A DNA stretch of 64,000 bases from Microbacterium sp. cf046 (GTDB lineage Bacteria > Actinomycetota > Actinomycetes > Actinomycetales > Microbacteriaceae): NCBI RefSeq assembly GCF_900114345.1, contig NZ_FOZJ01000001.1:806001-870000 (forward strand), written 5' to 3'. The notes under the pieces are model-generated. The model did no database searches, was not told the DNA's origin, and was given only the letters and a program-made list of their open reading frames with translations. The position numbers were made by a program, and so were the translations under genes. Shown piece by piece: positions 49,772-58,888 of the stretch (the stretch's first letter is position 1; each line of letters opens with the position of its first letter).

Positions 49772-51673
49772 TCAGCGGCGTCGAACCCGACGCACTCGGC
49801 CGATCCACGCGAGAGCGAGTCCCGCGCACACCGCGAGCAGACCCACGGCCATGGGCCAGATCGGTGCCTGGCCTCCTGATGCCGCCAGCTGGCCGGTGCT
49901 TCCCGAATCGGCGCCCCCCGCAGTGATCGTGACCGGCGCGGAGGCGACGGTCGCGGGTGCGGTCACGTAGATGCGATGCGCGCCCGGCTCGATGTCCGCC
50001 GGCACCTGGACGGTCGCAGTCAGCGTGCCGGCATCCGAGATCGTGCTCGTCTCGAGCACGATCGGATCGGATGCGATCCACACGTCGGCGGTGTCGCCGG
50101 GGACGAATCCGGATGCGGTCACCGTCACTGTCTGGCCTGCTGTCAGGGTTCCGGCGCCCAGTGTCACCGACGTCCCCTCGGAATCCGCGGGTACGACGTT
50201 CACGTCGGCGGGATCGACGCCGACGCGCTGCAGGACGCCGTCCGGGCCGTGGAAGTACAGGCTCGCCGCATCCCCGGTCGGGTGTCCGGGGGAGTCGTCG
50301 CAATCGTCGCCGGTGCCGTCACCGTCGAGGTCGGTCTGGCTGTAGTTGTAGATCGCGGGGCAGTTGTCGAGCTCCTCTGGCGTGGAGTCGCCGTCGGAGC
50401 TGATGTGAACCTCGGTGGTCGTCGTCGCCGACTGGCCATCCGTCTGCGTCACCCGCACGGCCACGTCGACCTCGGCCGGGCCCGAGTACGCTGCCGTCGC
50501 ATGCGGAGCGGCCGTCGTCTCGTCGAAGACGCCGTCGCCGTCGAAGTCCCACTCGTACTGGGTGATGCGACCACCGCCGGCCGCCGAGCCCCGCGCATCG
50601 AACTCGATGGAGTCCCCGATCGTCCGGACGTACGGGCCTGCCAGCCACGCCGTCGGCGGGGTGGCACCTGCCGGATTCTCGGGAGCCCCGGCGTTCGCCG
50701 CCTGTATCGCGAGCGCGCGCGGCAGCAGACCGAGTTGCGCTGCCAGATGCTGCGCCTCCTGCGCGTGGCCGGTGATTCCGGGGTGCCAGAACGTGAACTT
50801 GTCTGCGCTGTAGCTGTAATCGGTCTGCGCGACGAATCCGGGCGGGTCCTGCACGGTCTCGGTTTCGAGGAACTCATCCACCCATCGGTAGTCGTTCGAC
50901 GTGCCCGGCGCCGGCTCGTGGCCCGCGAACAGGTCGTGGATGTCGGTGACATGGATCGCCTGCGGCACTCCGGGCTGCGCGTTGTACTGCGCCACGACCG
51001 TGTCCTGCAGCGCGTTGGCCTGCAGTCCGAGCTGGCGGACATTCGCGGCAGCGTCGTACTCGTAGCTGCCCCAGCAGATGACGTGGTAGTCGCACAGGAT
51101 GTACGGAGTGTCGGTGGACAGGAGCGGGTAGCCGAGGATCACGATCTGCGCGTCCGGGCTCAGCTTCGCGGCGAGCTCGTCGAGGATCTGTCGTGTCGCC
51201 GTGGCGACGGCTGGAAGATCGGCGACCGCGGTGTCCACCGACGTGCGGCATCCGTCAGCGCTGCGGTAGCCCACGAGGAAGCAGTCCTCGACGATCGTCG
51301 CGAACCCGACATCGTTGCCGCCGATCGTGAACATCACCAGGTCGGTGTCGGCCGACACCTGGGGAAGCTGAGTGCTCAGGATGTCCGAGGTCTCGGCACC
51401 GCTGTGCGCGTACGAGACGTACTGCACCGGAAGGTTCGGCTGATCGGCGAGCCAGTCCGCGTACAGATTCGCCCAGCTGCGGTGGCTGCGGTAGGCCGCC
51501 GGGTCGCCGTAGTAGTCGCCCGCGCCGTTGCCGGCCGAGTACGAGTCGCCCATCTGCACGACGTGGTAGACCTCCTGGGCATCCCCTTCGGCTGCCGACG
51601 CGCTCAGCGCGCCCCCCGACACGAGTGCCGTCGCCGCCACGAAGGCCGCGACGAACGTCACCGTTCTCACCAT
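49772..51673 (-). CDS. Secreted SGNH hydrolase with PKD and TSP3-like modules
   Basis: A 633-residue extracellular enzyme. A signal peptide ends after about ALSASA (residue 27). The SGNH domain follows: block I GDSYSAG with Ser44, GGND in TIGGNDVGF, His in FWHPGITGH. A PKD domain (about 345-435, YEWDFDGDG motif) comes next. A short thrombospondin-type-3 calcium stretch (DLDGDGTGDDCDD) and another Ig-like domain lead to a C-terminal membrane anchor with a basic tail (RRVRRR). It probably deacylates surface or external polysaccharide or lipid, held at the membrane. No LPxTG is visible. Confidence 0.92.
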   Translation of the reverse strand: MVRTVTFVAAFVAATALVSGGALSASAAEGDAQEVYHVVQMGDSYSAGNGAGDYYGDPAAYRSHRSWANLYADWLADQPNLPVQYVSYAHSGAETSDILSTQLPQVSADTDLVMFTIGGNDVGFATIVEDCFLVGYRSADGCRTSVDTAVADLPAVATATRQILDELAAKLSPDAQIVILGYPLLSTDTPYILCDYHVICWGSYEYDAAANVRQLGLQANALQDTVVAQYNAQPGVPQAIHVTDIHDLFAGHEPAPGTSNDYRWVDEFLETETVQDPPGFVAQTDYSYSADKFTFWHPGITGHAQEAQHLAAQLGLLPRALAIQAANAGAPENPAGATPPTAWLAGPYVRTIGDSIEFDARGSAAGGGRITQYEWDFDGDGVFDETTAAPHATAAYSGPAEVDVAVRVTQTDGQSATTTTEVHISSDGDSTPEELDNCPAIYNYSQTDLDGDGTGDDCDDSPGHPTGDAASLYFHGPDGVLQRVGVDPADVNVVPADSEGTSVTLGAGTLTAGQTVTVTASGFVPGDTADVWIASDPIVLETSTISDAGTLTATVQVPADIEPGAHRIYVTAPATVASAPVTITAGGADSGSTGQLAASGGQAPIWPMAVGLLAVCAGLALAWIGRVRRVRRR

Positions 51674-51804
51674 TCCGAGTTCTCCCTACGCGCCGCCGGC
51701 GCCGCGTCATCGCGGTGCGGGGCAACGCCATGCCCAGTCTCGGTGATCGGGGGGTTTCTGTCGATCATCGCGTTTCGGGCGACGCGTCGTGCTCCGTTGC
51801 GCGT

Positions 51805-52794
51805 CTACGTGCTCGACCGCACGACCAGCGACGGCACGAGGTCGACCCGGCGGACGGGTCCGTTGGTGCCGGCGGCGATCCCGAGCAGGAGATCGAGCGC
51901 GACCCGCCCCGACTCCTCGAACGGCTGCCGGACAGTCGTCAGCCCAAGCCCGTCCGCCAGCGGACCGTCGTCGAAGCCGACGATCGCGACATCGTCGGGC
52001 ACGGAGAGGCCGCTGGTCGCGAGCCCGCGCCAGGCGCGCGAGGCGAACTCGTCGTGGTTGGCGACGATCGCGGTCGGACCGTCGCGCTTCGACAGCGCTG
52101 CGAGGAGCGCCGGGGTCGGGTCGGCGTCGAGCGCGGAGGTGACGCGTGTGATGGCGACGTGCTCGGAGAGACCCTGCATGCGCAGCATCCCGGCCGAGAT
52201 GTAATCCCGCGAGAGCTGTGGCTCGCCCAGATAGATCACGCGGCTGTGCCCGCGTTCGCGCAGGTGCTCCCCGACCAGGCGCCCGCCGGCCTCATCGTCC
52301 ACGAGCACGACGGGGGCGTCATCGCCGACGGGCCGAGCACGACGCACGTCGATGAGCACGAGCGGGAGCGCGGCCTCGCGGCTCGCCCGCATCGCGGCGC
52401 TGCCGAGCGGCACGCCCATCACGATCAGACCCTCGATCCCGCGCCGCGCAGGGAGGGCGTCCAGCAGGGGCGCCCGCACGCTCGCGGCCGAGTCGAGATC
52501 GTGCGCGGTCAGCTCGATGGCGGTCTCCCTCGCGCGCACCAGCATCCCGGCGAACCGGCGGAAGTAGGTCGAGTAGGTGCTGAACGGCGCGGCGACGGCG
52601 ACGCGTGTTCCGCCGCCCACGCGTGCCGTCGCCGATCCGGTGCGGTACCCGAGCGCCCCTGCCGCGGCGACGACCCGGGCGCGGGTCTCCTCGCTCACGC
52701 GGTGGGGCGCGTTGATCGCGAGCGAGACCGTCGAGATGCTGACACCGGCGCGCTCGGCGACGGTATAGATCGTCACCCTCGCCGCGCCCGCCAT
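51805..52794 (-). CDS. LacI-family regulator of the esterase/MFS operon
   Basis: A 329-residue regulator. The N-terminal helix-turn-helix (residues about 8-28, TIYTVAERAGVSISTVSLAI) precedes a LacI effector domain. ATG at 52794 is preceded by GGGG and fits the family; the frame extends to 52935 without support. It is divergent from the esterase/MFS genes with a palindromic operator in between, so it should repress both directions. The inducer is unknown. Confidence 0.93.
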   Translation of the reverse strand: MAGAARVTIYTVAERAGVSISTVSLAINAPHRVSEETRARVVAAAGALGYRTGSATARVGGGTRVAVAAPFSTYSTYFRRFAGMLVRARETAIELTAHDLDSAASVRAPLLDALPARRGIEGLIVMGVPLGSAAMRASREAALPLVLIDVRRARPVGDDAPVVLVDDEAGGRLVGEHLRERGHSRVIYLGEPQLSRDYISAGMLRMQGLSEHVAITRVTSALDADPTPALLAALSKRDGPTAIVANHDEFASRAWRGLATSGLSVPDDVAIVGFDDGPLADGLGLTTVRQPFEESGRVALDLLLGIAAGTNGPVRRVDLVPSLVVRSST

Positions 52795-52810
52795 TGCACC
52801 CCTTCGAAAA

Positions 52811-52834
52811 AAGTACTTCATCGAAGTACTTCGA
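52811..52834. promoter_or_regulatory. Palindromic LacI operators in divergent region
   Basis: TCGAAGTACTTCGA (52821-52834) is a perfect 14-base palindrome. A second AAGTACTT copy lies at 52811-52818 with its centre 13 bases away. The pair sits 17-40 bases before the LacI start codon and 41 bases before the esterase start codon, where a repressor would control both genes. Confidence 0.65.
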
Positions 52835-52874
52835 TTGCCCCAGACTATCCGGAGACCGGAGGAGGTCGTCAAAG

Positions 52875-53897
52875 ATGAACGACAAGAAGGCACGCACGGA
52901 CGCATTCGTCGACGCCGTCGAGAAGCGCCTCGCACCGCTTCAAGAGCCCCAGGGCAAGACGGCCCAGCAGCGGCGCAGCATCGCCGAGGCGTTCGACAAG
53001 GTGATGACGACCGAGCTCGGCATCGCTCCCATCGACGTTGCCACGGAGGAGCACACGATCCCGGTGCCCGGGCACCCCGACGCCCGGCTGCGCGTCTACT
53101 GGCCGACTCCGGAGCGGCCCGACCCGGTGACCGCGGGCGGGCTTCCCGTCCTGGTCTACTTCTTCGGCGGCGGCTTCGAGATCGCGGGGATCGACTGGGT
53201 CTGGTGGGATGCGTCCTTCCGGGAGCGCGCCCGCGACGCGGGCATCATCCTCGTGGCGGGCGAGTACTCCCACGCCCCCGAGGTGACCTACCCGTCGCAG
53301 CCCGAGCAGTGCTGGTCGGTCTTCGAATGGGCGGCGACCAACGCGCGCGAACTCGGCGGCGATCCGGAGCGGCTCGCCATCGGCGGCGGTTCGTCGGGCG
53401 GCAACCTCGCCACCGCGACCGCCCTCATGAACCGGGACCGTGCGAACCGACCCGTGCGGCTGCAGCTGCTGGAAGTCCCCCTGCTCGACCTGACGGCGGG
53501 GCACCTCGATCTGGACGCTCAGGCGTCCGCCGTGCCCAAGCCGCTCCTCCGACGCCTCGTGCGCATGATCATCGGGCAGTACCTCGGCAAGGACAAGGCG
53601 ACAGCGCGCGAGTCCTACGCCTCGCCGCTGCTCGCCCAGTCGCTGCGGGGCATGCCGCCCACGGTCATCTACACGGCCGAACTCGACGCCCTGCGCGGCG
53701 ACGGTGAGGCCTACGCACGCGCCTTGAGCGATGCGGGCGTGCCGGTCACCTGCCTGCGGATGATCGGCCAGAACCACGGCTCCGCCGGCTACCGCGGATT
53801 CGTCCCCGCCGCCGACCACCTGCACCGCGACATCGTCGCCACGCTCCGCACCCTGCACGAAGAACCCGCCGTCTACCCGGAGGTCGGAACGCGATGA
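52875..53897 (+). CDS. HSL-type esterase with altered oxyanion motif
   Basis: A 340-residue alpha/beta hydrolase of the hormone-sensitive-lipase family. The nucleophile Ser173 lies in GGSSGGN, and the acid and His near IYTAELDAL and GQNHGSAG. The HGGGF oxyanion motif reads FGGGF (Phe97 for His). Strong GGAGGAGG site. Overlaps the next esterase by four bases (ATGA). The partner MFS transporter suggests uptake and de-esterification of a plant-type compound; this is inference. Confidence 0.9.
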   Translation: MNDKKARTDAFVDAVEKRLAPLQEPQGKTAQQRRSIAEAFDKVMTTELGIAPIDVATEEHTIPVPGHPDARLRVYWPTPERPDPVTAGGLPVLVYFFGGGFEIAGIDWVWWDASFRERARDAGIILVAGEYSHAPEVTYPSQPEQCWSVFEWAATNARELGGDPERLAIGGGSSGGNLATATALMNRDRANRPVRLQLLEVPLLDLTAGHLDLDAQASAVPKPLLRRLVRMIIGQYLGKDKATARESYASPLLAQSLRGMPPTVIYTAELDALRGDGEAYARALSDAGVPVTCLRMIGQNHGSAGYRGFVPAADHLHRDIVATLRTLHEEPAVYPEVGTR

Positions 53898-54889
53898 CCA
53901 CGCTCGCCGAACTGTCCCTCGATCCCGGCATACGTCGCTGGATCGCCCGCATCGAACAGCTCGCCCCCTCGATGCCGGATCTCGCGAGCGCCGACCCGGT
54001 GCTGCGACGCGCCGCCGATCTCGAGCTCTCGGATGCGCTCGCCGTCGACTTCACCCTGCCCCTCCCCGAGGGCGTCGACCTCGACGACGTCGAGCTCGCA
54101 GGGCCGGGAGGCGCGCTCCGCCTGCGGCGCTACCGACGCTCCGACGCATCCGGCCTGCAGCCGACGCAGCTCTGGCTGCACGGAGGCGGCTTCTACGCGG
54201 GCTCGATCGACGAGGTGCTCAACGACCGGCTCTGCGCGCGGCGCGCGCTCGAGAGCGGCGTGCAGGTCTTCTCGCTCGACTACCGGCTCAGTCCGGAGCA
54301 TGTGTATCCGGCACCCGAGCTCGACGCCGTCGCGGCGCTCGAGGCCTTCGCGGCCGATCCGCAGAGATACGGGGTCGACCCCGAACGGCTCGGCATCGGC
54401 GGCAATTCGGCGGGAGCCGCGATCGCCGCCAGCACGGCGCTGCGGGTTCGGGATGCCGAGACCCCACGTCTCGTCCACGTGGATCTCGAAGTGCCTCCGC
54501 TCGCAATGCGACGTGTGGGGCGCTCGGCCGAGGACTACGCGATCGGCTTCGGGCTCGATGCGCTCGAGGCCATCGTCGACATGTACACCGGCCCGGGCGG
54601 CCCGGCCGATCCGCTCATCTCGCCGCTCGACGTCGATGACCTGAGCGGTCTGCCGGCGACGCTCATCCTGGCCGCCGAGCATGACCCTCTTCGTGACTCC
54701 GGCGTCGAGTACGCCGAGCGGCTGCGGCAGGCGGGCGTGCCCGTCGAGCTTCACATCGGCGCGGGACACCTGCACGGAACCCCAGGCATCACCGCCGCGT
54801 TCGACGGTGCTCGCGAGTGGCAGGGACGCCACGCGCAGCTGCTCGCCCTCGCCTACGACACCATCCCCGCCCGGCAGCACGCCGGCTGA
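53894..54889 (+). CDS. HSL-type esterase with canonical motif
   Basis: A 331-residue carboxylesterase of the same family. HGGGF lies in LWLHGGGFYAGS, nucleophile Ser in GGNSAGAA, Asp in AEHDPL and His in GAGHLHGT. Its ATG overlaps the previous stop, so the two are coupled. Both differ in oxyanion and binding-site residues, suggesting different substrate preferences in one pathway. Confidence 0.92.
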   Translation: MTTLAELSLDPGIRRWIARIEQLAPSMPDLASADPVLRRAADLELSDALAVDFTLPLPEGVDLDDVELAGPGGALRLRRYRRSDASGLQPTQLWLHGGGFYAGSIDEVLNDRLCARRALESGVQVFSLDYRLSPEHVYPAPELDAVAALEAFAADPQRYGVDPERLGIGGNSAGAAIAASTALRVRDAETPRLVHVDLEVPPLAMRRVGRSAEDYAIGFGLDALEAIVDMYTGPGGPADPLISPLDVDDLSGLPATLILAAEHDPLRDSGVEYAERLRQAGVPVELHIGAGHLHGTPGITAAFDGAREWQGRHAQLLALAYDTIPARQHAG

Positions 54890-54917
54890 CCCGACCGACC
54901 ACCTCAAGGAGACGACG

Positions 54918-56195
54918 ATGTCCCAGACCACCCTCGACCCGATCGGCGCCGTCGGCCCCGACACCGTGCCCGGCTCGAAGCAGCCGCGCGGATTCCTGTT
55001 CACATTCGTCGCTGCCTGGTTCGGCATCAGCCTCGTGCTGAGCACGCTGGGCGGTGCGGCGATCCCCAAGGTGTTCGCGTTCCTCGACGACGCCACCAAG
55101 GGAGTCAACCTCTCGATCGTCGCGGCGGTCGGCGGGGTCGTGGTCATCGTGATCACGCCGCTGTTCGGCCGGCTGAGCGATCGGACGATGTCGCGGCTCG
55201 GCAAGCGCCGGCCGTGGATCATGGGCGGAGCGCTCGTCGGGCTGGTCGGCGTCGTCATGCTCGCCTTCTCGGCCGGCCTGTGGCAGGTCATCGTCGGCTG
55301 GGCGATCGTGCAGACCGGCTACGGCGCCACGAACGCCGCCGTGCACGCGCTCCTCGCCGACCAGATCCCCAAGCGCATCCGCGCGCGGGTATCGGCAGCG
55401 GCGAGTGTCGCGAACGCCGTCGCGCTCATCTTCGGCGCCGTCATGATCGCCTCACTGCCGAACGACATGCAGTGGACGTGGTTCATCGTGCCGGGTGCGA
55501 TCGGCACCGTGTTCAGCGTGCTGCTCTTCTTCCGCCTGCACGACATCGTTCGCACCGACAAGCCCGAGCCGTGGAAGTGGTCGGACGTGCTGTCGACCTA
55601 CTGGCTGAACCCGGTGAAGTACCGCGACTTCTTCTGGGCGTGGGCCTGCCGTCTGTTCGTGACGATGTCGATCTTCACGGTCGCGACCTACATGCTGTAC
55701 TTCATCATCGACCGACTCGACGTGCCGCTCGAGGAGGCATCGGGTGTCTTCGCCGGAGTGCTCACCGGCTTCACGCTCATGAGCGTCGTCACCACCGTCG
55801 TCTTCGGCTGGATCTCGGACCGCACCGGCCGCCGCAAGGCGATCGTGTGGGTCTCGGCGCTGCTGTCGGCCGGTGGCCTGATCGTGGCGGCGATCGCCCC
55901 CGACCTGGCGACCTTCTTCATCGCGATGATGTTCGTCGGCGCGGCGCAGGGCGCGTTCATCTCCGTCGACATCGCGATGATGACCGAGGTGCTGCCGAAC
56001 TTCGACGAGGCCGGCAAGGACCTCGGCATCGTGTCGCTCTCGTACCAGGTGCCTCAGGTGCTGGTGCCGGTGCTCGCGATCCCGCTGCTCGCGATCGGCG
56101 GCAGCGGCGAGAACTACTCCGCGCTGTTCATCGCGGCGATCGTGTTCGGCGTGCTCGGCGCGCTGTGCGTGCTGCCCATCAAGAGCGTCAGGTAG
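54918..56195 (+). CDS. MFS transporter
   Basis: A 425-residue major facilitator with about twelve spans. The loop 2-3 motif GRLSDRTMSRLGKRRPW is of the sugar/cation symporter type also seen in sucrose transporters. An AAGGAG site lies six bases before the ATG. It is the last gene of the LacI-controlled operon, so it probably imports the ester substrate or a sugar released from it. Gene overlap is absent here (28-base gap). Substrate unknown. Confidence 0.92.
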   Translation: MSQTTLDPIGAVGPDTVPGSKQPRGFLFTFVAAWFGISLVLSTLGGAAIPKVFAFLDDATKGVNLSIVAAVGGVVVIVITPLFGRLSDRTMSRLGKRRPWIMGGALVGLVGVVMLAFSAGLWQVIVGWAIVQTGYGATNAAVHALLADQIPKRIRARVSAAASVANAVALIFGAVMIASLPNDMQWTWFIVPGAIGTVFSVLLFFRLHDIVRTDKPEPWKWSDVLSTYWLNPVKYRDFFWAWACRLFVTMSIFTVATYMLYFIIDRLDVPLEEASGVFAGVLTGFTLMSVVTTVVFGWISDRTGRRKAIVWVSALLSAGGLIVAAIAPDLATFFIAMMFVGAAQGAFISVDIAMMTEVLPNFDEAGKDLGIVSLSYQVPQVLVPVLAIPLLAIGGSGENYSALFIAAIVFGVLGALCVLPIKSVR

Positions 56196-56217
56196 ACGAG
56201 ACGAGACCCGCGATGCC

Positions 56218-56239
56218 CGGTCCGGCTCAGGCCGGACCG
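56218..56239. terminator. Hairpin between convergent genes
   Basis: CGGTCCGGC (56218-56226) and GCCGGACCG (56231-56239) form a perfect nine-base stem with a 4-base loop between the MFS stop and the end of the protease gene. It overlaps the protease stop codon. No T-run is present, so termination efficiency is uncertain. Confidence 0.5.
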
Positions 56240-57075
56240 GCCGTCGCCTCGACTGCATCCCTCCTCGCCCGGCGTCGTTCGCTCACGACGAGTACGACGA
56301 GGAGGATCAGACCCGTCACGATGATGAGGTAGGTGCTGAACGCCGGGAGGATGCCGAAGATCGACCCCGCCGCGGGAGCCTCGCCGTGCAGGAACAGCGT
56401 CGGGTCGGTCGTGGCGTGCAGCAGGATCGGCCAGATCAGGTTGCCGGTCACGCGCAGCGCGAGGTACATGCACATGCCGAAGCAGAACGTGTAGACGACC
56501 TGGAGGAGCGTGGTCGGAAGCCCCTGGTCGGTCGTGAACAGGTTGCCGAGGTGCAGTGCCGCGAAGATGCCGGATGAGACCAGCGCAACCGCGATCTCGC
56601 CGTGCCCGGCCTTGCGCATCAGGTTCACGGCGAAGCCCCGGGTGAGGACCTCCTCGGCGAACCCGACGAACAGGCCGGTGAACAGCCATGCGGCCACCAG
56701 GGGGGCGCCGGCCTCGGCGTAGTCGATGCTGAGGAACGCGGAGACGTTGATCGCCGCCACCACGCCGACGGCCACCCACATCCATCCGCGTCCGCCGACG
56801 GGCTGCCTGCTGAACAGCTCCTTCAGCCAGCCGACCGACAGCGCGAAGAGGACCAGCAGGATGCTGCCCAGGATGATCGGGAGCGCGGTGCCGATGACGA
56901 TGTCCATCGCGCTGCCCTTCTCGCCGCGGACACCGCCCTCGGTCCCGAAGACGGCGCCGACGAGCAGCGCCATCAGCTGGTACAGGCCGTAGTAGACGGC
57001 CGCGAGAAGAAGGGCCTTCCACCCTCCGCCCCGCTCCCAGAAGCGCTTCCACGCGGACGGCGATGGATCGGGCAC
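56227..57075 (-). CDS. CPBP intramembrane metalloprotease
   Basis: A 282-residue membrane protein of the CAAX-protease/bacteriocin-processing (CPBP) family. The first metal motif EEVLTRG lies in FAEEVLTRGF, and the second FxxxH in FAALHLGNL; a third His lies in PILLHAT. About seven to eight spans. GTG at 57075 has GAGGAGG five bases away and is clearly the start. The longer frame to 58005 is a shadow. Confidence 0.9.
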   Translation of the reverse strand: MPDPSPSAWKRFWERGGGWKALLLAAVYYGLYQLMALLVGAVFGTEGGVRGEKGSAMDIVIGTALPIILGSILLVLFALSVGWLKELFSRQPVGGRGWMWVAVGVVAAINVSAFLSIDYAEAGAPLVAAWLFTGLFVGFAEEVLTRGFAVNLMRKAGHGEIAVALVSSGIFAALHLGNLFTTDQGLPTTLLQVVYTFCFGMCMYLALRVTGNLIWPILLHATTDPTLFLHGEAPAAGSIFGILPAFSTYLIIVTGLILLVVLVVSERRRARRDAVEATAGPA

Positions 57076-57261
57076 GGCTACCTCCTCGAGAAGCGACGGG
57101 CGAGGCTGCGGCCCCGATCTCCGACGGTACTGCATGGCTGAGAAGCTGAATCGCGAACGCGATCCAGCGCCGGCGTCTGGCCGACGACCTTCAGTTCGGA
57201 ATCGCCGTCGGGTAGATTTCGGGCCATTGCTCGCTGATCGCCCACCGTCGAAGGGTCCCGG

Positions 57262-57867
57262 ATGCCGGACACCACGTGCCACATGTCGGTCTCGCTCGAC
57301 GGCTTCGCCGCCGGCCCGGAACAGAGCCGCGAGAACCCTCTCGGCATCGGCGGGATCGAGGTGCATCGGTGGCACATCGGGGATGAGCGGGCAACCGAGG
57401 CCGACGAGATCGCGACCGGCTGGCTCATGCGCCCCCGCGGCGCCTATGTCATGGGTCGCAACATGTTCGGGCCGATCCGGGGCGCGTGGGACGAGGACTG
57501 GCGCGGATGGTGGGGGCCGGAGCCGCCGTATCACGCCCCGGTCTTCGTGCTCACGCACCATGCTCACGACCCGATCGAGATGGAGGGCGGGACGACCTTC
57601 TTCTTCGTCACCGATGGCTTCGATGCCGCCTACGCACAGGCGGTGGCGGCGGCCGGCGGCGACGGCGTGGACATCGCCGGCGGGGCGTCCACCGTTCGGC
57701 AGGCGCTCGCCGCGGGAGTCGTGGACGAGCTCACCCTGGACATCGCACCGGTCCTGCTCGGGTCCGGCGAGCGGATCTTCGACGGGATCGAATCCTTCGG
57801 CATGGAGCCGGTCGAGGTGCTGCACTCGCCGCTGGCAACGCACATCCGGTACCGACGGGTGAACTGA
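57262..57867 (+). CDS. RibD C-terminal/DHFR-like protein
   Basis: A 201-residue reductase-fold protein with MSVSLDGFAAG near the start, AYVMGRNMFG, and DIAGGASTVRQALAAGVVDEL as cofactor loop. NADPH binding expected. It follows an AAGGG site. Third such paralogue of the window; it is not adjacent to the others. Confidence 0.87.
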   Translation: MPDTTCHMSVSLDGFAAGPEQSRENPLGIGGIEVHRWHIGDERATEADEIATGWLMRPRGAYVMGRNMFGPIRGAWDEDWRGWWGPEPPYHAPVFVLTHHAHDPIEMEGGTTFFFVTDGFDAAYAQAVAAAGGDGVDIAGGASTVRQALAAGVVDELTLDIAPVLLGSGERIFDGIESFGMEPVEVLHSPLATHIRYRRVN

Positions 57868-57955
57868 GAAGCCCGTATTCGACACCACCGGCATCGGATC
57901 GTACGACACCGATCGTGGACGGAAGGTTCTCGGCCGCAGCCGTGTTGAGGCATGC

Positions 57956-58363
57956 ATGGGTTGGAACGACGACGTCATCACGAAGTTCCGCAGCAGCAAG
58001 GGCACCGAGAACTACTGGGGTCCGAAGCTGATCATCCTGCATTCGATCGGCGCGAAGTCGGGCAAGACGCATCTGAACCCCGTCGTGGGGTTCCGCAGCG
58101 ACCTCGGCTGGCGGGTGGTGGCGTCCAAGGGCGGCACGCCGGAGAATCCTTCGTGGTACCACAATCTCAAAGCCAACCCGTCGATCGAGATCGAGGCGCT
58201 CGTGGACGGCGAGATCGTGACGGTGCCGGTCACGGTGAGCGAGATCGGGGCCGACGACTGGCAGGACGCGTACGCGGCGATCGCGGCCGAGGAGCCGCAG
58301 TTCGGCGAATACCTCCACAAGACCGATCGGCGCATCCCCGTCCTGCAGCTCACTCCTCGCTGA
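57956..58363 (+). CDS. F420-dependent (DDN-type) nitroreductase
   Basis: A 135-residue split-beta-barrel protein of the deazaflavin-dependent nitroreductase (DDN/FQR) family. LILHSIGAKSGKTHLNPVV is the family's phosphate/cofactor loop, and SWYHNLKANP the second block. It lacks a membrane N-terminus. Reduces quinones or nitro compounds with F420H2. Its presence implies the host makes or uses F420. Confidence 0.9.
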   Translation: MGWNDDVITKFRSSKGTENYWGPKLIILHSIGAKSGKTHLNPVVGFRSDLGWRVVASKGGTPENPSWYHNLKANPSIEIEALVDGEIVTVPVTVSEIGADDWQDAYAAIAAEEPQFGEYLHKTDRRIPVLQLTPR

Positions 58364-58405
58364 TTCGGCTAGGACGGCCACCGGCCGAGCGCTAGCATCT
58401 CGGAC

Positions 58406-58888
58406 ATGCCGGAGATCGCTGAGGAGCCCGCGGTTCGACGCGCCGGCCCACGGGATGCCGCCGCCGTCGCTCGGCTGCTGCATGACTTCAACACCGAGTT
58501 CGACACCCCGACGCCGGGGACTGCGACGCTGACAGCACGTCTGGAGTCGCTGCTCGGTCAGCCGAGCACCGTCGCCTACCTCGCGGGCGACCCCGCCGCG
58601 GGAGTCGCGCTCGTGACCCTGCGGGCCAACGTCTGGTACGACGGACAGGTGGCCCTGCTGGACGAGCTCTACGTCGCACCCGATCGGCGCGATCACGGCA
58701 TCGGTGCGGCGATGATCCGCCGGCTGATCGCAGACGCCGAGGAGTGGGGCCTCGCCGCCATCGAGATCAACGTCGACGCGGGCGACGTCGACGCGCAGCG
58801 GTTCTACGAACGCCACGGCTTCAGCGGTGCCGACCCGGACACGGGCGAACGCGCCTACTACTACGCCCTCGAACTGGAGGCGGAGTGA
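58406..58888 (+). CDS. GNAT-family acetyltransferase
   Basis: A 160-residue protein with motif A LYVAPDRRDHGIGAAMI and motif B in INVDAGDVDAQRFYERHGF. A -10 TAGCAT (58393-58398) lies seven bases before the ATG and no ribosome binding site is seen, suggesting a leaderless transcript. The stop overlaps the peptidase start (GTGA). The pair may act on the same peptide or amino acid. Confidence 0.9.
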   Translation: MPEIAEEPAVRRAGPRDAAAVARLLHDFNTEFDTPTPGTATLTARLESLLGQPSTVAYLAGDPAAGVALVTLRANVWYDGQVALLDELYVAPDRRDHGIGAAMIRRLIADAEEWGLAAIEINVDAGDVDAQRFYERHGFSGADPDTGERAYYYALELEAE

